Shown: positions 25,135 to 33,696, numbered from the stretch's first letter. The stretch is 64,000 nt of DNA from Cupriavidus sp. D39 (GCF_026627925.1 NZ_JAPNLE010000009.1:2046001-2110000); one strand, 5' to 3'. Notes: generated from the sequence alone by a model not told the origin. Numbers and translations are program-made.

Positions 25135-26337
25135 ATGCCCCGCCCCATGTCCACCGCTCCCCTGAAGCTGACCGATCTCTCCGTCTCCGCCCTGGTCGCC
25201 GGGCTGATCGCCATGCTGACCGGCTACACCAGTTCGCTGGTGCTGATGATCCAGGCCGGCCAGGCGGCCCATTTGTCGGACGCGCAAGTCGCCTCGTGGA
25301 TCTGGGCGTTGTCCATCGGCATGGGAGTGACCACCATCGGGCTGTCCCTGCTGACGCGGGCGCCCATCGTCGTGGCCTGGTCCACGCCTGGCGCCGCCCT
25401 GCTGATCGCCAGCCTGCCTGGCGTGCCCTACGCGGAGGCCATCGGCGCCTTTGTCATGGCGGCCGTGCTGATGACCGCCGCCGGCATGACCGGCTGGTTC
25501 GACAAGCTGATGCGCGCGCTGCCGGCCAGCATTGCCTCCGCACTGCTGGCCGGCATCCTGTTCCGCATCAGCGTCGACGTGTTCGTGCAAGCCCAGCATC
25601 AGACCCTGTTGCTGCTGTCGATGTTCGCGCTATACCTGCTGGGCAAGCGCTTCTGGCCGCGCTACGCGGTGCCGGGCGTGCTGCTGGTGGGCGTGGCGCT
25701 GGCCGGCGCGCTAGGCCAGCTGCATTTCGAATCGTTCCATTTCGCGCTGGCCAGGCCGGTATGGACCACGCCGGCATTCTCGCTGCAAGCCTTCGTCAGC
25801 ATCGCGGTACCGTTGTTCATCGTCGCGCTGGCGTCGCAGAATATTCCCGGGCTGGCGGTGCTGCGCGCCGACGGCTATCACTTACAGGCCTCGCCGCTGA
25901 TCACCGTCACCGGCATCGCCTCCGCCCTGCTCGCCCCGTTCGGCTCGCACGGCATCAACCTGGCGGCCATTACCGCGGCCATCTGCACCGGCGCGCAAGC
26001 CGATCCCGACCGCAACCGGCGCTATACGGCAGCGGTGGTTTGCGGCATCGGCTATCTGGTCGCGGGGGCGTTGGCAGCCAGCATCGCCGCGCTGTTCGCG
26101 GCGTTCCCCAAAGCGCTGGTCGTGGCGGTGGCCGCGTTTGCCCTGCTCGGCTCGATCGCCAGCGGCCTGACCACGGCCATGCAAACGCCGGCCGAGCGCG
26201 AATCCGCCCTGCTGACGTTCATGATCACGGCCTCAGGCATGACGCTGGCCGGCGTGGGGTCGGCTTTCTGGGGTGTGGTGGGCGGCATGCTGGCGCTGAT
26301 GGTCTTGCGCCCGCGCGCCGCCCCTAAGGCTGGATAA
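25135..26337 (+). CDS. benE: BenE-family benzoate/H+ symporter-like transporter
   Basis: 400 residues, about 12 hydrophobic segments. Family motifs LTGYTSSLVLMIQAGQAA, WSTPGAALLIASLPGV and FGSHGINLAAITAAICTG are clear. BenE proteins transport benzoate with protons, but many homologues are not in benzoate clusters, and none of the ben catabolic genes are in this window, so the substrate is open. Start ATG 25135, or ATG 25147 twelve bases on; neither has a strong Shine-Dalgarno. Confidence 0.86.
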   Translation: MPRPMSTAPLKLTDLSVSALVAGLIAMLTGYTSSLVLMIQAGQAAHLSDAQVASWIWALSIGMGVTTIGLSLLTRAPIVVAWSTPGAALLIASLPGVPYAEAIGAFVMAAVLMTAAGMTGWFDKLMRALPASIASALLAGILFRISVDVFVQAQHQTLLLLSMFALYLLGKRFWPRYAVPGVLLVGVALAGALGQLHFESFHFALARPVWTTPAFSLQAFVSIAVPLFIVALASQNIPGLAVLRADGYHLQASPLITVTGIASALLAPFGSHGINLAAITAAICTGAQADPDRNRRYTAAVVCGIGYLVAGALAASIAALFAAFPKALVVAVAAFALLGSIASGLTTAMQTPAERESALLTFMITASGMTLAGVGSAFWGVVGGMLALMVLRPRAAPKAG

Positions 26338-26347
26338 GCGCGAGCGC

Positions 26348-26841
26348 TTACAGCAGCAGGAAAGCGATATCCGCCGCGCCGATCCCGGAAATCGGCGTGC
26401 CCTTGCGTCGCTGAAACAGGATGTGCTGCAGCACCCGGTCGCGGTGCTCGGCAAACGTGGCAGGATCGAAGCGCAGCGCGGTGAGCGCGTAATGCTCGGA
26501 GAGCAGCTTGTAGACCCGGTGGCGGACCATCAGCATTTCGCTTTCGGCCCGCAGGCGGCTCATCTCGCCGGCGTTGTCCTCCTCCAGCTGCCGCATGCCA
26601 ACCACCACGCGCGCATGCATGCCACGGTAGCGATCCAGTTCGCCGTGCGCCTTGCGCAACTCCTCGCGCAGCGCCCTCACCTCCTGCTGGAGCCTCATGT
26701 TGTGCTGCACGCCTCGCTGGATACGCGACGCCTCTTCCAGCGCAACATCGGCCGCGGCAATCGTGTTCTGCCAGACCCCTGACCCATCGTCTGGCCATCC
26801 ACCTGCGGCCACACGGTCTGAACCTCATCCTCGCCTTTCAT
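26348..26841 (-). CDS. Coiled-coil protein of unknown function, one apparent frameshift
   Basis: About 164 residues after repair, soluble. ATG 26841 has AGGGGGG at Shine-Dalgarno distance and begins MKGEDEVQTVWPQVDGQ. The frame breaks at a four-base run (26776-26779); one more base gives TMGQGVWQNTIAAADVALEEA. Residues about 35-100 (RLQQEVRALREELRKAHGEL, then MRQLEEDNAGEMSRLRAESEM) are a heptad coiled coil; the C-terminus FAEHRDRVLQHILFQRRKG is conserved-looking. Convergent with benE, with only 10 bases between stops. No family name recognised. Confidence 0.65.
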
Positions 26842-27129
26842 GACGCCCCCCTAGAACCTGACTCACCCGCCGCTGGCTTTATCACGTCCGCCAGCTGGTC
26901 GGGGCAACCGCAACCACCTTACAACGAGACTCCGGACTACCGGCGCCTGAACAACGCGCTCTACTCCCGATTGAAGATGGCATCCCGGCACGGGACAACC
27001 ACCCGAAAGGAGGGATCGTCAGCCCGCAAAGCGGCTTCAACCATGCTTTGCACTGCACACCTAGCGAGGCCAGCCGGGCAGCTATGGGAAAATGTGGCCC
27101 CAGCGACAGCCAATCAGAAGGACCCATCG

Positions 27130-27462
27130 ATGAACGCCTACGTACTACTGGCCCTCGCCATCGCGGCCGAAGTCATTGCCACCAGCAGCCTCAAGGCTTC
27201 CGAGAGCTTCACGCGCCTATGGCCAAGCGTGCTGGTGGTGGCCGGCTATGTCGGCGCCTTTTTCCTGCTGATGCAGGTCATGAAGACCGTGCCCGTGGGC
27301 ATCGCCTACGCGATCTGGTGCGGCGCGGGGATCGTGCTCGTGACGCTGATCGCCAGCGTGCTGTATCGGCAGGTGCCGGATCTGGCGGCTTGGGCGGGGA
27401 TCGGGTTGATCATTGCCGGGGTGGCGGTGATTCAGCTGTTTTCGAAGATGGGGACGCATTGA
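27130..27462 (+). CDS. Small multidrug resistance (SMR) efflux protein
   Basis: 110 residues, four transmembrane helices, works as a dual-topology or antiparallel dimer exchanging cationic drugs for protons. The essential glutamate of helix 1 is present in LAIAAEVIATSSLKAS, and YAIWCGAGIVLVTLI is the helix 3 signature. AGAAGGA precedes ATG by 6 bases. It matches EmrE/QacE-type proteins better than SugE (Gdx), judged by the KASESFTRLWPS segment. Confidence 0.9.
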   Translation: MNAYVLLALAIAAEVIATSSLKASESFTRLWPSVLVVAGYVGAFFLLMQVMKTVPVGIAYAIWCGAGIVLVTLIASVLYRQVPDLAAWAGIGLIIAGVAVIQLFSKMGTH

Positions 27463-27576
27463 GGCGTGCGCCATGTGGCGACAAGCCACTGCATTGCAAT
27501 TTCTGGCGGCAGTCGCGGTGAAACGCTACGCTTTGTGCAGGAGTGGCGAGTTGCGGACATTGGAGGGCGGTCAAGG

Positions 27577-27747
27577 GTGCAATTGATTTTGGTGGAAGGC
27601 CTGCCAGGAACAGGCAAGAGCACCTTGGCTAAGCGCCTCTGGGACTTCGCGGCCTTGAACGGACGCGAGAGCGTTTGGTATATGGCATGCGTTGGGCCTG
27701 TTGTTGCCACTCGCTCGCGACGGGAACGGCCTACACTGGTTGCATAG
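27577..27747 (+). pseudogene. N-terminal remnant of a P-loop nucleotide-binding protein
   Basis: From GTG 27577 the frame reads VQLILVEGLPGTGKSTLAK, a clear Walker A at the very N-terminus, then LWDFAALNGRESVWY, after which it dissolves into unrelated sequence and stops at 27747. Kinase/ATPase proteins with this start are normally several hundred residues, so this is a truncated remnant, probably left by a deletion near 27690. Confidence 0.5.
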
Positions 27748-27767
27748 CCACCCAATAGGAGGCCGCC

Positions 27768-27914
27768 ATGGTTGCCTCGCTAGTCGTCCTGCTCATCGGA
27801 TTAGCTCTATGCGCGATCGTTGTCTGGGTACTCCGCGAGCGTGATCCGACCCTACTTTCGACACAGCAGCGTGCCGTTCAGACATGGTTTGACCATCTGA
27901 TTCATCGGCACTAA
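27768..27914 (+). CDS. 48-residue single-helix membrane protein
   Basis: AGGAGG lies 5 bases before ATG 27768. The product MVASLVVLLIGLALCAIVVW starts directly with one transmembrane helix, followed by a charged tail VLRERDPTLLSTQQRAVQTW and ends LIHRH. A good intrinsic terminator follows 22 bases after the stop. Function unknown; the strong ribosome site and terminator argue that it is expressed. Confidence 0.6.
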   Translation: MVASLVVLLIGLALCAIVVWVLRERDPTLLSTQQRAVQTWFDHLIHRH

Positions 27915-27935
27915 GGCCGATCGTCAAATCATCGC

Positions 27936-27960
27936 AGCCCGCCGCCAGGCGGGCTTTTGT
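27936..27960 (+). terminator. Intrinsic terminator
   Basis: AGCCCGCC-GCCA-GGCGGGCT followed by TTT, directly after the small membrane protein gene. Confidence 0.8.
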
Positions 27961-27970
27961 TGTCCGCAAT

Positions 27971-28506
27971 CTAGCGCCCGATGACCACCTGGAAGACTAC
28001 GCCGGTCGGAATGGCGACCAGGAAATAATCCCCGCCGACTCCCACCCACTGGTATCCGCGCGGCGGAGGCGACAGCCGATAGGAGCGCCAGTCATCGATC
28101 ACGTACTGACGCTGGCGGTATTCCGGGGGACCCTTTCGCCTCTATGCCAGCTGCCAGGGCCCGGGCGATCAGCGCGACGATCAGGACCATACCCTCCATC
28201 CACCTGTCCCCTGCCCCTGTCGCCTTCCCAACCTCTGTCACCTTGCCGGCTGTGGTCACTGTCCCGGCCGCGGTCGCCTTGCCTGCTTTGGTCACCATCC
28301 CCACGGCGGTCGTTGTAGCCCCCTCTATCGTGATCTTGTCCCTGATCGCGGCCCATGGGCGGCCTTCCGCGATCATCGCCGCCGGGGCCCATGGGCGGCC
28401 TTCCGCGATCATCGCCGCCGGGGCCCCTATCTTGGGCATAACCTGCAATCGAAGTGAGAGTACACGCCGCCATCGCCAGGCCGGCGAACATCTTGATCTT
28501 CCGCAT
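27971..28506 (-). CDS. RcnB-like periplasmic protein with repeated Gly-Asp-Arg segment, one apparent frameshift
   Basis: ATG 28506 with GGAG six bases upstream. Signal peptide MRKIKMFAGLAMAACTLTSI ending at AGYAQ, then a low-complexity segment rich in G, D and R that includes an exact 12-residue duplication (GPGGDDRGRPPM twice, from a 36-bp DNA repeat at 28351-28422). The frame breaks at five G (28125-28129); a sixth restores ERVPPEYRQRQYVIDDW, then LSPPPRGYQWVGVGGDYFLV and VIGR at the stop 27971, the RcnB/DUF domain signature. In E. coli RcnB modulates nickel/cobalt homeostasis; the role here is unknown. About 182 residues. Confidence 0.72.
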
Positions 28507-28800
28507 CTCGATCTCCAAAAGCCCACGTGATTGAGGGGCCTGTACCGCTCAGTCTATTCGGGGTTCCCGAGCCACCCAGTAACGAAATCGTAACGCGTAC
28601 TCATCACATACCCAGCGCGCCCCTCTCTCGCGCATCTTTACTCAGCCTATAGAGCGTGGCGCCCACCTCCGTCAGCAGCACCCTCAGCGGTTCTACGCGC
28701 TTTGGCCTTTCTTCATGGCACTGGATATTGTGTGGCAGTGGCCGGCGCCACGAACGATGCCGCGAAAAACGGCCGATGTAGGCGACCCATGACGAACTCC
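28507..28800. other. Intergenic stretch with a possible C-terminal gene remnant
   Basis: Nearly 300 bases between the RcnB-like gene and the left end of island 1. On the minus strand, 28604-28720 reads KRVEPLRVLLTEVGATLYRL then SKDARERGALGM and a stop, which looks like the end of a small protein but has no start codon. Otherwise nothing recognisable. Confidence 0.3.
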
Positions 28801-28848
28801 GGCGGACGTCGAAAGCCCGCGAGGCCTTGATTTACTTGGGAGTGGAGA
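28801..28848. repeat. attL of island 1
   Basis: 48-bp sequence repeated directly at 40770-40817 with two mismatches; the similarity extends about 10 more bases leftwards with further mismatches. The core includes AAAGCCCGCGAGGCCTTGAT and TTACTTGGGAG. The pair brackets a CI/Cro region at one end and a tyrosine integrase N-terminus at the other, the expected layout of integration ends. The DNA between them is 11.97 kb. Confidence 0.85.
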
Positions 28849-28881
28849 GGCGCGGCAAAAGTCGTATTGGTCGGGTCGCCT

Positions 28882-29148
28882 TTAAGCGGCCTCGGGATGG
28901 TCTAGGTGGGTGGCAGACTTGGGGCGCCCCTTCTTCTTCGAGGGCTTCAGTTCCTCTCGGTCCGCCAGATCCATCTGATCCCAGTCAACGGCAGCTGGAA
29001 ATCGCGCACGCAGAAACATCACCCAAGGCCGAGGAATGTGGTTGCTCGTCTGCCACTGCGAAATCCGTCCTTTACTGAGACCGGTCTCGCTGATGACAGC
29101 CTGGGGGCCGCCAAGGGCCTGGATGAGTTCGCGTGCGTTCATGCCCAT
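28882..29148 (-). CDS. Cro-like phage regulator
   Basis: 88 residues with a Cro/YdaS-like helix-turn-helix: MNARELIQALGGPQAVISE then TGLSKGRISQWQTSNHIPRP; a basic tail ELKPSKKKGRPKSATH follows. Starts at ATG 29148 or 29142 without a Shine-Dalgarno, which is common for repressor-region genes. It is divergent from the CI-type repressor and shares its operators, so the two form a lysis/lysogeny-type switch. Role inferred from family and arrangement. Confidence 0.75.
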   Translation of the reverse strand: MGMNARELIQALGGPQAVISETGLSKGRISQWQTSNHIPRPWVMFLRARFPAAVDWDQMDLADREELKPSKKKGRPKSATHLDHPEAA

Positions 29149-29158
29149 AGTATAGCGC

Positions 29159-29203
29159 TCTAAACCGTCACTATCAAGCCCTCTAAACCCACTTTGGTTT
29201 AGA
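29159..29203. promoter_or_regulatory. CI/Cro operators
   Basis: TCTAAACC occurs at 29159-29166 and 29182-29189, and its complement GGTTTAGA at 29196-29203; the last two form a palindrome with a 6-base spacer. They fill the 64-bp gap between the divergent regulator genes. A related site, CTAAAC-N5-GTTTAG, lies at 30466-30482. Confidence 0.75.
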
Positions 29204-29212
29204 TTTCTAAAA

Positions 29213-29941
29213 ATGACCCTAAGCGAACGAATGCAAGTGATCCTGGACGAGACCGGCGCTGAAGCTGTGGCGCTGGCGAAGGCCGCCGGCGTTACCAAAG
29301 GAACGGTGAGCCAGTGGCTGAGCGGCCAGATCAAATCCATCAAGCTGGAATACGCCGTTGGCATCCAAGATGCGTACGGCTACAACGCCTTGTGGATCGT
29401 CATGGAGAAGGGTGAAAAGAAGGCCGCGGCAGCTGCGGCCAATGACGGCGAATCACAGGCGGACGACGAGCTCAGGGCATTTGCCGACAGCGACTTCCAG
29501 CGCATGCCCAGATGCCGACAAGTTCCGGTCGTGGGCCAAGCCCAAGGCGGCCCCGACGGCTACATCAGCATCCACGACTACCCGCCAGACCAGGGCGACG
29601 GCTGGATCGTCATGCCCACCCGTGACCCGTCGGCCTACGGCCTGCGTGTCCGCGGGGACAGCATGCGTCCACGGATCAAGAGCGGCGAGTTCATCCTGGT
29701 TGAGCCCAGCTTCGAGGCGCAACCCGGCGACGACGTCGTGGTCAAGTTCCGGGATGGCAGCGCGGTCGCGAAAGAGCTGCTCTGGGTCCGCGACGATGAG
29801 GTGTGCCTGGGCTCGATCAATAACGGCGTGCCCCCGATGACACGCCCCCTGGAATCGGTGCAGACGATCCATCGGATTGCCGCCATCATCCCGCGCGGAT
29901 CCCCCTCCATGTGCCAAGCGCCTGATGCGATCAGCCCATGA
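29213..29941 (+). CDS. CI-type phage repressor with S24 autoprotease domain
   Basis: 242 residues. N-terminal helix-turn-helix (LAKAAGVTKGTVSQWLSGQI), a linker, then a LexA/CI-like peptidase domain with the catalytic serine in LRVRGDSMRPRI and the lysine in GSAVAKELLWV. It is expected to hold the island's early genes silent and to self-cleave when RecA is activated by DNA damage. ATGA overlap with the next gene. Operators lie immediately upstream. Confidence 0.88.
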   Translation: MTLSERMQVILDETGAEAVALAKAAGVTKGTVSQWLSGQIKSIKLEYAVGIQDAYGYNALWIVMEKGEKKAAAAAANDGESQADDELRAFADSDFQRMPRCRQVPVVGQAQGGPDGYISIHDYPPDQGDGWIVMPTRDPSAYGLRVRGDSMRPRIKSGEFILVEPSFEAQPGDDVVVKFRDGSAVAKELLWVRDDEVCLGSINNGVPPMTRPLESVQTIHRIAAIIPRGSPSMCQAPDAISP

Positions 29942-30267
29942 GTGCACCTAGGTGGCGCGCTCGAAAGACCCTGGAAGCCTGGCAGATCGAGGACGCTGAA
30001 CGGCTGAGCGCCCTGTTCACGCAGCACAAGGGCCCCCTCAGCATTGCGGAATTCGCTCGCCGCCATGAGATCGGCCCCCAGATCTCGCAGTACCTGGCCG
30101 GGCAACTGCCGCTCAGCGTGAACATCGCCGCGGCCTTCGCGCGAGGCCTCGGTGTCGAGATCGACGTGATCAGCCCCCGCCTGGCAACGGAAAGCCGCCG
30201 ACTGCCATCCGAACTAGACACCATCATCACGCTCACCTCCGTCAGCAATACCCTCTCCTTTCACTGA
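29938..30267 (+). CDS. Second helix-turn-helix regulator coupled to CI
   Basis: 109 residues starting inside the CI stop codon. ERLSALFTQHKGPLSIAEFA then RRHEIGPQISQYLAGQLPL is a lambda-repressor-type helix-turn-helix; the C-terminus is short and lacks a protease domain. Probably a co-repressor or modulator expressed with CI. Confidence 0.65.
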   Translation: MSAPRWRARKTLEAWQIEDAERLSALFTQHKGPLSIAEFARRHEIGPQISQYLAGQLPLSVNIAAAFARGLGVEIDVISPRLATESRRLPSELDTIITLTSVSNTLSFH

Positions 30268-30560
30268 ATAGCCGGATCACCCAGCAGCACCGCCAGACCG
30301 GCAATCGCGTCGTCGATCGGTAGTTCAGTTTCCTCATTCAGCGCCAGCTGCTCGAACTGGCGTATCACGTCGTCCGGTTACATCCCAAGGCCGCCCCAGA
30401 CCAGTCTAGGCGGCGGCGCGCCAGTTGGCGCGAACCCACCGTTCGCACCCCACCAAAGCAGGACACTAAACTTTTGGTTTAGTTCGCTTTACTTTTGCGG
30501 ATTAGAATTCTAAACTAAGTTCGCGCCGCTGAAGTTCGCAGTGGTTCGCCGGAGACAGAA
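30268..30560. promoter_or_regulatory. Early promoter/operator region of island 1
   Basis: Non-coding stretch. Near its end, ACTAAACTTTTGGTTTAG (30465-30482) is a palindrome matching the CI/Cro half-site, and a third half-site TCTAAACT lies at about 30508-30515, just before the first rightward early gene. A repressor-controlled rightward promoter is likely here; I cannot place -10/-35 firmly. Confidence 0.55.
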
Positions 30561-30854
30561 ATGAGCAAGCAAGCCAAGCAGTCGTGGGAAGTGGGTCAAC
30601 AGGTCAAGGTGGGGTTCCTGGCCGGCCTGACCGTCGTCGCCAAGATCCCGACCGCGGGTGACTTCGCCCCGGACGCCTATGTCCTGGTGCGCGGCGAGCA
30701 GTTCTATTCCTTCGTGCCGCACAACGGCATCTCGAAGATCACCGGCGGCGAAGCCCGGGAGATGGTCGCCGATGGCAAGCGCCTGCGCGCCGTCGCAGAA
30801 AGCCGTGTCGCCGAACAGGCCAACCGCGTCATCGCCACCGCGCCGCCTAGCTGA
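30561..30854 (+). CDS. Phage early protein of unknown function
   Basis: 97 residues, small and soluble: MSKQAKQSWEVGQQVKVGFL, then DAYVLVRGEQFYSFVPHNGI. A small beta-rich fold is suggested, as in many phage early proteins found near CI in Burkholderiales prophages. Good start with GGAG upstream. First gene of the rightward run. Confidence 0.55.
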   Translation: MSKQAKQSWEVGQQVKVGFLAGLTVVAKIPTAGDFAPDAYVLVRGEQFYSFVPHNGISKITGGEAREMVADGKRLRAVAESRVAEQANRVIATAPPS

Positions 30855-30894
30855 TGGCTGCCTAACCCCGCCTCGCGACCAAAAGGACCTGCCC

Positions 30895-31068
30895 ATGCCC
30901 ACCACCCACCTCATCCGCTTCATCGAATCCCACGGCGCCCCGTGCGTCGCCAACGTCGACGGCACGCTGACCGTGACCAGCGAAGTCGTGACGAACGGCG
31001 TCGTGTCGCTGGTGGAGGACACCATCCCGGCCACCATGGCCGCCGCCCGCGACCTGCTAGGCTACTGA
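30895..31068 (+). CDS. Small phage protein of unknown function
   Basis: 57 residues, MPTTHLIRFIESHGAPCVAN to AARDLLGY, preceded by AAGGA at 7 bases. Spaced 40 bases from the gene before it and same strand. No family recognised. Confidence 0.5.
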   Translation: MPTTHLIRFIESHGAPCVANVDGTLTVTSEVVTNGVVSLVEDTIPATMAAARDLLGY

Positions 31069-31080
31069 TTGGGGACTGTC

Positions 31081-31268
31081 ATGGCTGCCACCAAGCGCGA
31101 ACACCACTTCAAAGCGATCTCTCAGGGCAAAAACGCCTGGCTGGTCGTCCCTGGCTGGTCGTCCAGTTCTACGTCAGCCCGACCATGGGCGCATGCCACA
31201 CCGGCTATTTCAACGTCGAGGCGCCCACCGAGCAGGCCGCGATCGAGATCGCCACGCAGGCAGCCTAA
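31081..31268 (+). pseudogene. Small phage gene broken by a 14-bp tandem duplication
   Basis: ATG 31081 begins MAATKREHHFKAISQGKNAW. The 14 bases CTGGCTGGTCGTCC occur twice in tandem (31137-31150, 31151-31164). Removing one copy gives NAWLVVQFYVSPTMGACHTG then YFNVEAPTEQAAIEIATQAA and the stop at 31268, a plausible 57-residue protein. With both copies the frame is shifted. Unlike the other breaks in this window this cannot be a homopolymer call. Confidence 0.6.
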
Positions 31269-31278
31269 GGAAAGCCCG

Positions 31279-31634
31279 ATGCCCTCCCTCAGCACCTACG
31301 CCCGAGTTTTCCGCCAGCCGCGCCTGCGCACCGACCAGGTCCAGGCCGTGGTGACCGCCGCCGGCCTGTTTTGGTCCGTCACGGGCGAGTTCACCACGCC
31401 CGGCCTCGGTCAAGCCCCGCGCTTTCAAGCGACGGACGTCCGCCTGGTCAACGCCGACGGCAGCGAGACCACCGAGATGCTGGACGACCTGCCCCCGACT
31501 TCATCGCGCACCTGGAAGAACAGGCCGTCGAGTCGCTCGAGGAAGACCGCGCAGACGCGCAGGCAGAGATCCAGCAGTCGTATCGCGAGCAGGACCTGTC
31601 CGACGTGATTGACGCGGCCAGGAGCGTGGCATGA
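31279..31634 (+). CDS. Phage protein of unknown function, one apparent frameshift
   Basis: About 118 residues. MPSLSTYARVFRQPRLRTDQ leads to TTEMLDDLPP, then the frame breaks at five C (31492-31496). A sixth C joins it to DFIAHLEEQAVESLEEDRAD and on to DLSDVIDAARSVA. The acidic C-terminal half looks helical. Stops with ATGA overlapping the next start. Confidence 0.55.
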
Positions 31635-31894
31635 GCGCGCGCAAAGGCGGGGGCTCGGCGTTCCCCTACAGCGCCCTTATCCCTGATCCGCAAACGCGCC
31701 AGCTCGTCGGCAGCATGTATCTGGACAGCACCGGCATGACCCAGCGCGCCTACATCGCGACCAAGGCCATGCAAGCCATCGTCTCGAACCCGGCGCTGGC
31801 GGACGTCTTCAGCGGCGGCACCACGGAGTTCATCTCGCGGCGCACCGTTGAGATTGCCGACGCGATGCTGGCCGCCCTGGAGCAGCAATCGTGA
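31631..31894 (+). CDS. Phage protein of unknown function
   Basis: 87 residues from the ATGA overlap, MSARKGGGSAFPYSALIPDP to ADAMLAALEQQS. Typical of the small hypothetical proteins in Burkholderiales prophage early regions. Its stop overlaps the start of the exonuclease remnant. Confidence 0.5.
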   Translation: MSARKGGGSAFPYSALIPDPQTRQLVGSMYLDSTGMTQRAYIATKAMQAIVSNPALADVFSGGTTEFISRRTVEIADAMLAALEQQS

Positions 31895-32313
31895 CCGGCA
31901 TCACCAACGAGAAGGTCGAGCGCTTCGGCGTGCCCATCGAAGAGGCACTCGCGCTCTTCATTGGCATGTGGAAGAAGGCACAGATGCGCGTGGCCCACAA
32001 CGAGTCGTTCGATCTGCGGATGGTGCGCATTGAACTGATGCGCCAACTCGGCCACGACGATGGGTTCCACGAGCAGTGGAAGACCGCGCCCGCCTTCTGC
32101 ACGCAGTCGAAGAGCACCAAGATCATCAACCTGCCGCCGACCGATAAGATGCTGTCCGCCGGACGGCGCACGGCCAAGTCGCCGAATCTGGGCGAGGCCT
32201 TCCGGCACTTCACCGGCACCGACCTGGTGGGCGCGCACAACGCCGCCGTCGACCTGGCCGCCTGCCGCACCGTGTACTACGGCATCAAGCGGCATCTCGC
32301 CACGGCGGCATGA
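31891..32313 (+). pseudogene. DnaQ-like 3'-5' exonuclease lacking its N-terminus
   Basis: 140 residues. MRVAHNESFDLRMVRIELMR is the ExoII block and DLVGAHNAAVDLAACRTVYY the ExoIII block (HNAAVD) of a DEDDh exonuclease. The N-terminal ExoI block with its D-x-E metal ligands is absent: the frame begins abruptly at VTGITNEKVERFGVP, which in full-length relatives is about residue 60. The gene therefore appears to have lost its 5' end in a deletion whose junction is at about 31891. The product should be catalytically dead. Confidence 0.65.
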
Positions 32314-32435
32314 ACTGCCACACCGCATTGATCGTAACCGTCGCCGGCCTCTTCATTGCCCTTGGGGTCGGCGCGTACGCACAACATCGGTTCTTCAAGA
32401 AGATGACCGGTGACACGGGGGAGGATAAGGAATGA
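32310..32435 (+). CDS. 41-residue membrane protein
   Basis: ATG 32310 overlaps the preceding stop and its own stop overlaps the next ATG, a tightly coupled arrangement. One transmembrane helix, ALIVTVAGLFIALGVGAYA, then a short charged tail ending GEDKE. Function unknown. Confidence 0.5.
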   Translation: MNCHTALIVTVAGLFIALGVGAYAQHRFFKKMTGDTGEDKE

Positions 32436-33470
32436 ACGAAGAACAGAAACAAGCCGTGCGCGATGCCGTGGCAGCGCGCTTGGCCATGCCTATGACTGCC
32501 AGCGCGTATGGAGCGCCTGGGACGTAGGCACGATGAGCTCCAACGATTTTAGTCTGGTGGCGGAAGACGACGAACGCCTCAATGACATCCCCGACGCAGC
32601 GCTGGCGGCTATGCCGGCGCCATTTCAGGCGCGCGTGCAACCGTGGATGATGGCTTGCTTTGGCGCCGAGATCGCCGCTGACGCCCAGGAACGCAATCAT
32701 CGCTTTCTCGAGAGGCGTTGGAACTGGTCGAGGCGTGTGGCGCCACGGCCAGCGAGGCGCACCAGTTGGTGGACTACGTCTATGGGCGGCCGGTCGGGGA
32801 CAAGCATCAGGAAGTGGGCGGCGTGATGGTGACGCTTGCCGCCCTATGCCTGGCGCAAGATCGGGGCATGCACGAAGCCGGCGATGCCGAACTGGCCCGC
32901 ATCTGGACGGAGGTGGAGCAGATCCGTGCCAAACAGGCCGCAAAACCGAAGCACTCGCCGCTGCCACAACATGGCACCAGCGCGCTCGGGCAGCTGGGGG
33001 CATTGGAAACCCGGTTCCTCCACACGGCACAGCCTGCCGCCGATGAGCCCAAGTACGCGTCCACCGAAGAAGGTTGGACTGACTCGCGCGTATTCTTCTG
33101 GCGCTGCGGCTGGAATGATGCCGTCAACCGATTCCGCACCGTGCTCGCCGCGCCCGCCGCTGCCGTGGATGCGCGCGATGCAGAGCCGATGTTCTACGTC
33201 CAGGACACACGCCAGTTCGTCGGCAACTGCGTGATGTGGTGGGGCAAGAATTGCAGCGGCTACGTGACCCGTCTCAACGAGGCAGGCAAGTACCCGCTGG
33301 ACGAAGCGTCGCGCATCTGCTAGCGCGACACCGACCGAATGTGGCCGTGCGAACAGATCGATGCGCCAGCGCATCCGACGGTCGATATGCAACACCTGCC
33401 GAAGCCACTTCAATACAGGACGAAATGCGCCGGCGTGGCCCACTCTCTCAACAAAAAGGACTACGCATGA
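32432..33470 (+). pseudogene. MazG-like phage protein, two frame breaks and one in-frame TAG
   Basis: Begins MNEEQKQAVRDAVAARL (ATGA overlap). Two single-base gaps (about 32482 and 32712) separate it from GHAYDCQRVWSAWDVGTMSS and then ALELVEACGATASEAHQLVD, which with HQEVGGVMVTLAALCLA resembles a MazG-like nucleotide pyrophosphohydrolase domain. The frame stops with TAG at 33321-33323 (EASRIC stop), yet the same frame continues with RDTDRMWPCEQIDAPAHPTV DMQ, a motif seen at the C-terminus of related phage proteins, to a TGA at 33468-33470. So the TAG looks like a nonsense change. As read it is broken; the two gaps may be sequencing errors. Confidence 0.5.
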
Positions 33471-33496
33471 CCGCCCAAGTGCTCGCCAGCGCGGCG

Positions 33497-33696
33497 CTAG
33501 TAGCGCTGGCCGCCCTGCCCCCGATCTCTGTCACCACCGTAGTCCCGGTGATCGCCTCGGTTGCGATCGCCGTGGTCCCCTCGGCCATCTCCGCCGTAGT
33601 ACCCGCCACCGCCCCGATAGTCGTCCCCATAGGGGGAACAATGCAGCCGCTCAACAGTGCAACGGAAGCTGCAAGCAGTACAAAAATGGGCTTCAT
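33497..33696 (-). CDS. Small lipoprotein with Gly/Asp/Arg-rich tail, opposite strand to phage genes
   Basis: ATG 33696 with GGAG upstream starts MKPIFVLLAASVALLSGCIV, a textbook lipobox (LLSGC). The frame breaks at five C on the minus strand (plus 33632-33636); a sixth gives CIVPPYGDDYRGGGGYYGGD then alternating DHGDRNRGDHRDYGGDRDRG and a stop at 33497, 66 residues. It is the only minus-strand gene among rightward phage genes, as expected of a moron expressed in the lysogen. Similar in style to the chromosomal RcnB-like protein. Confidence 0.6.
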
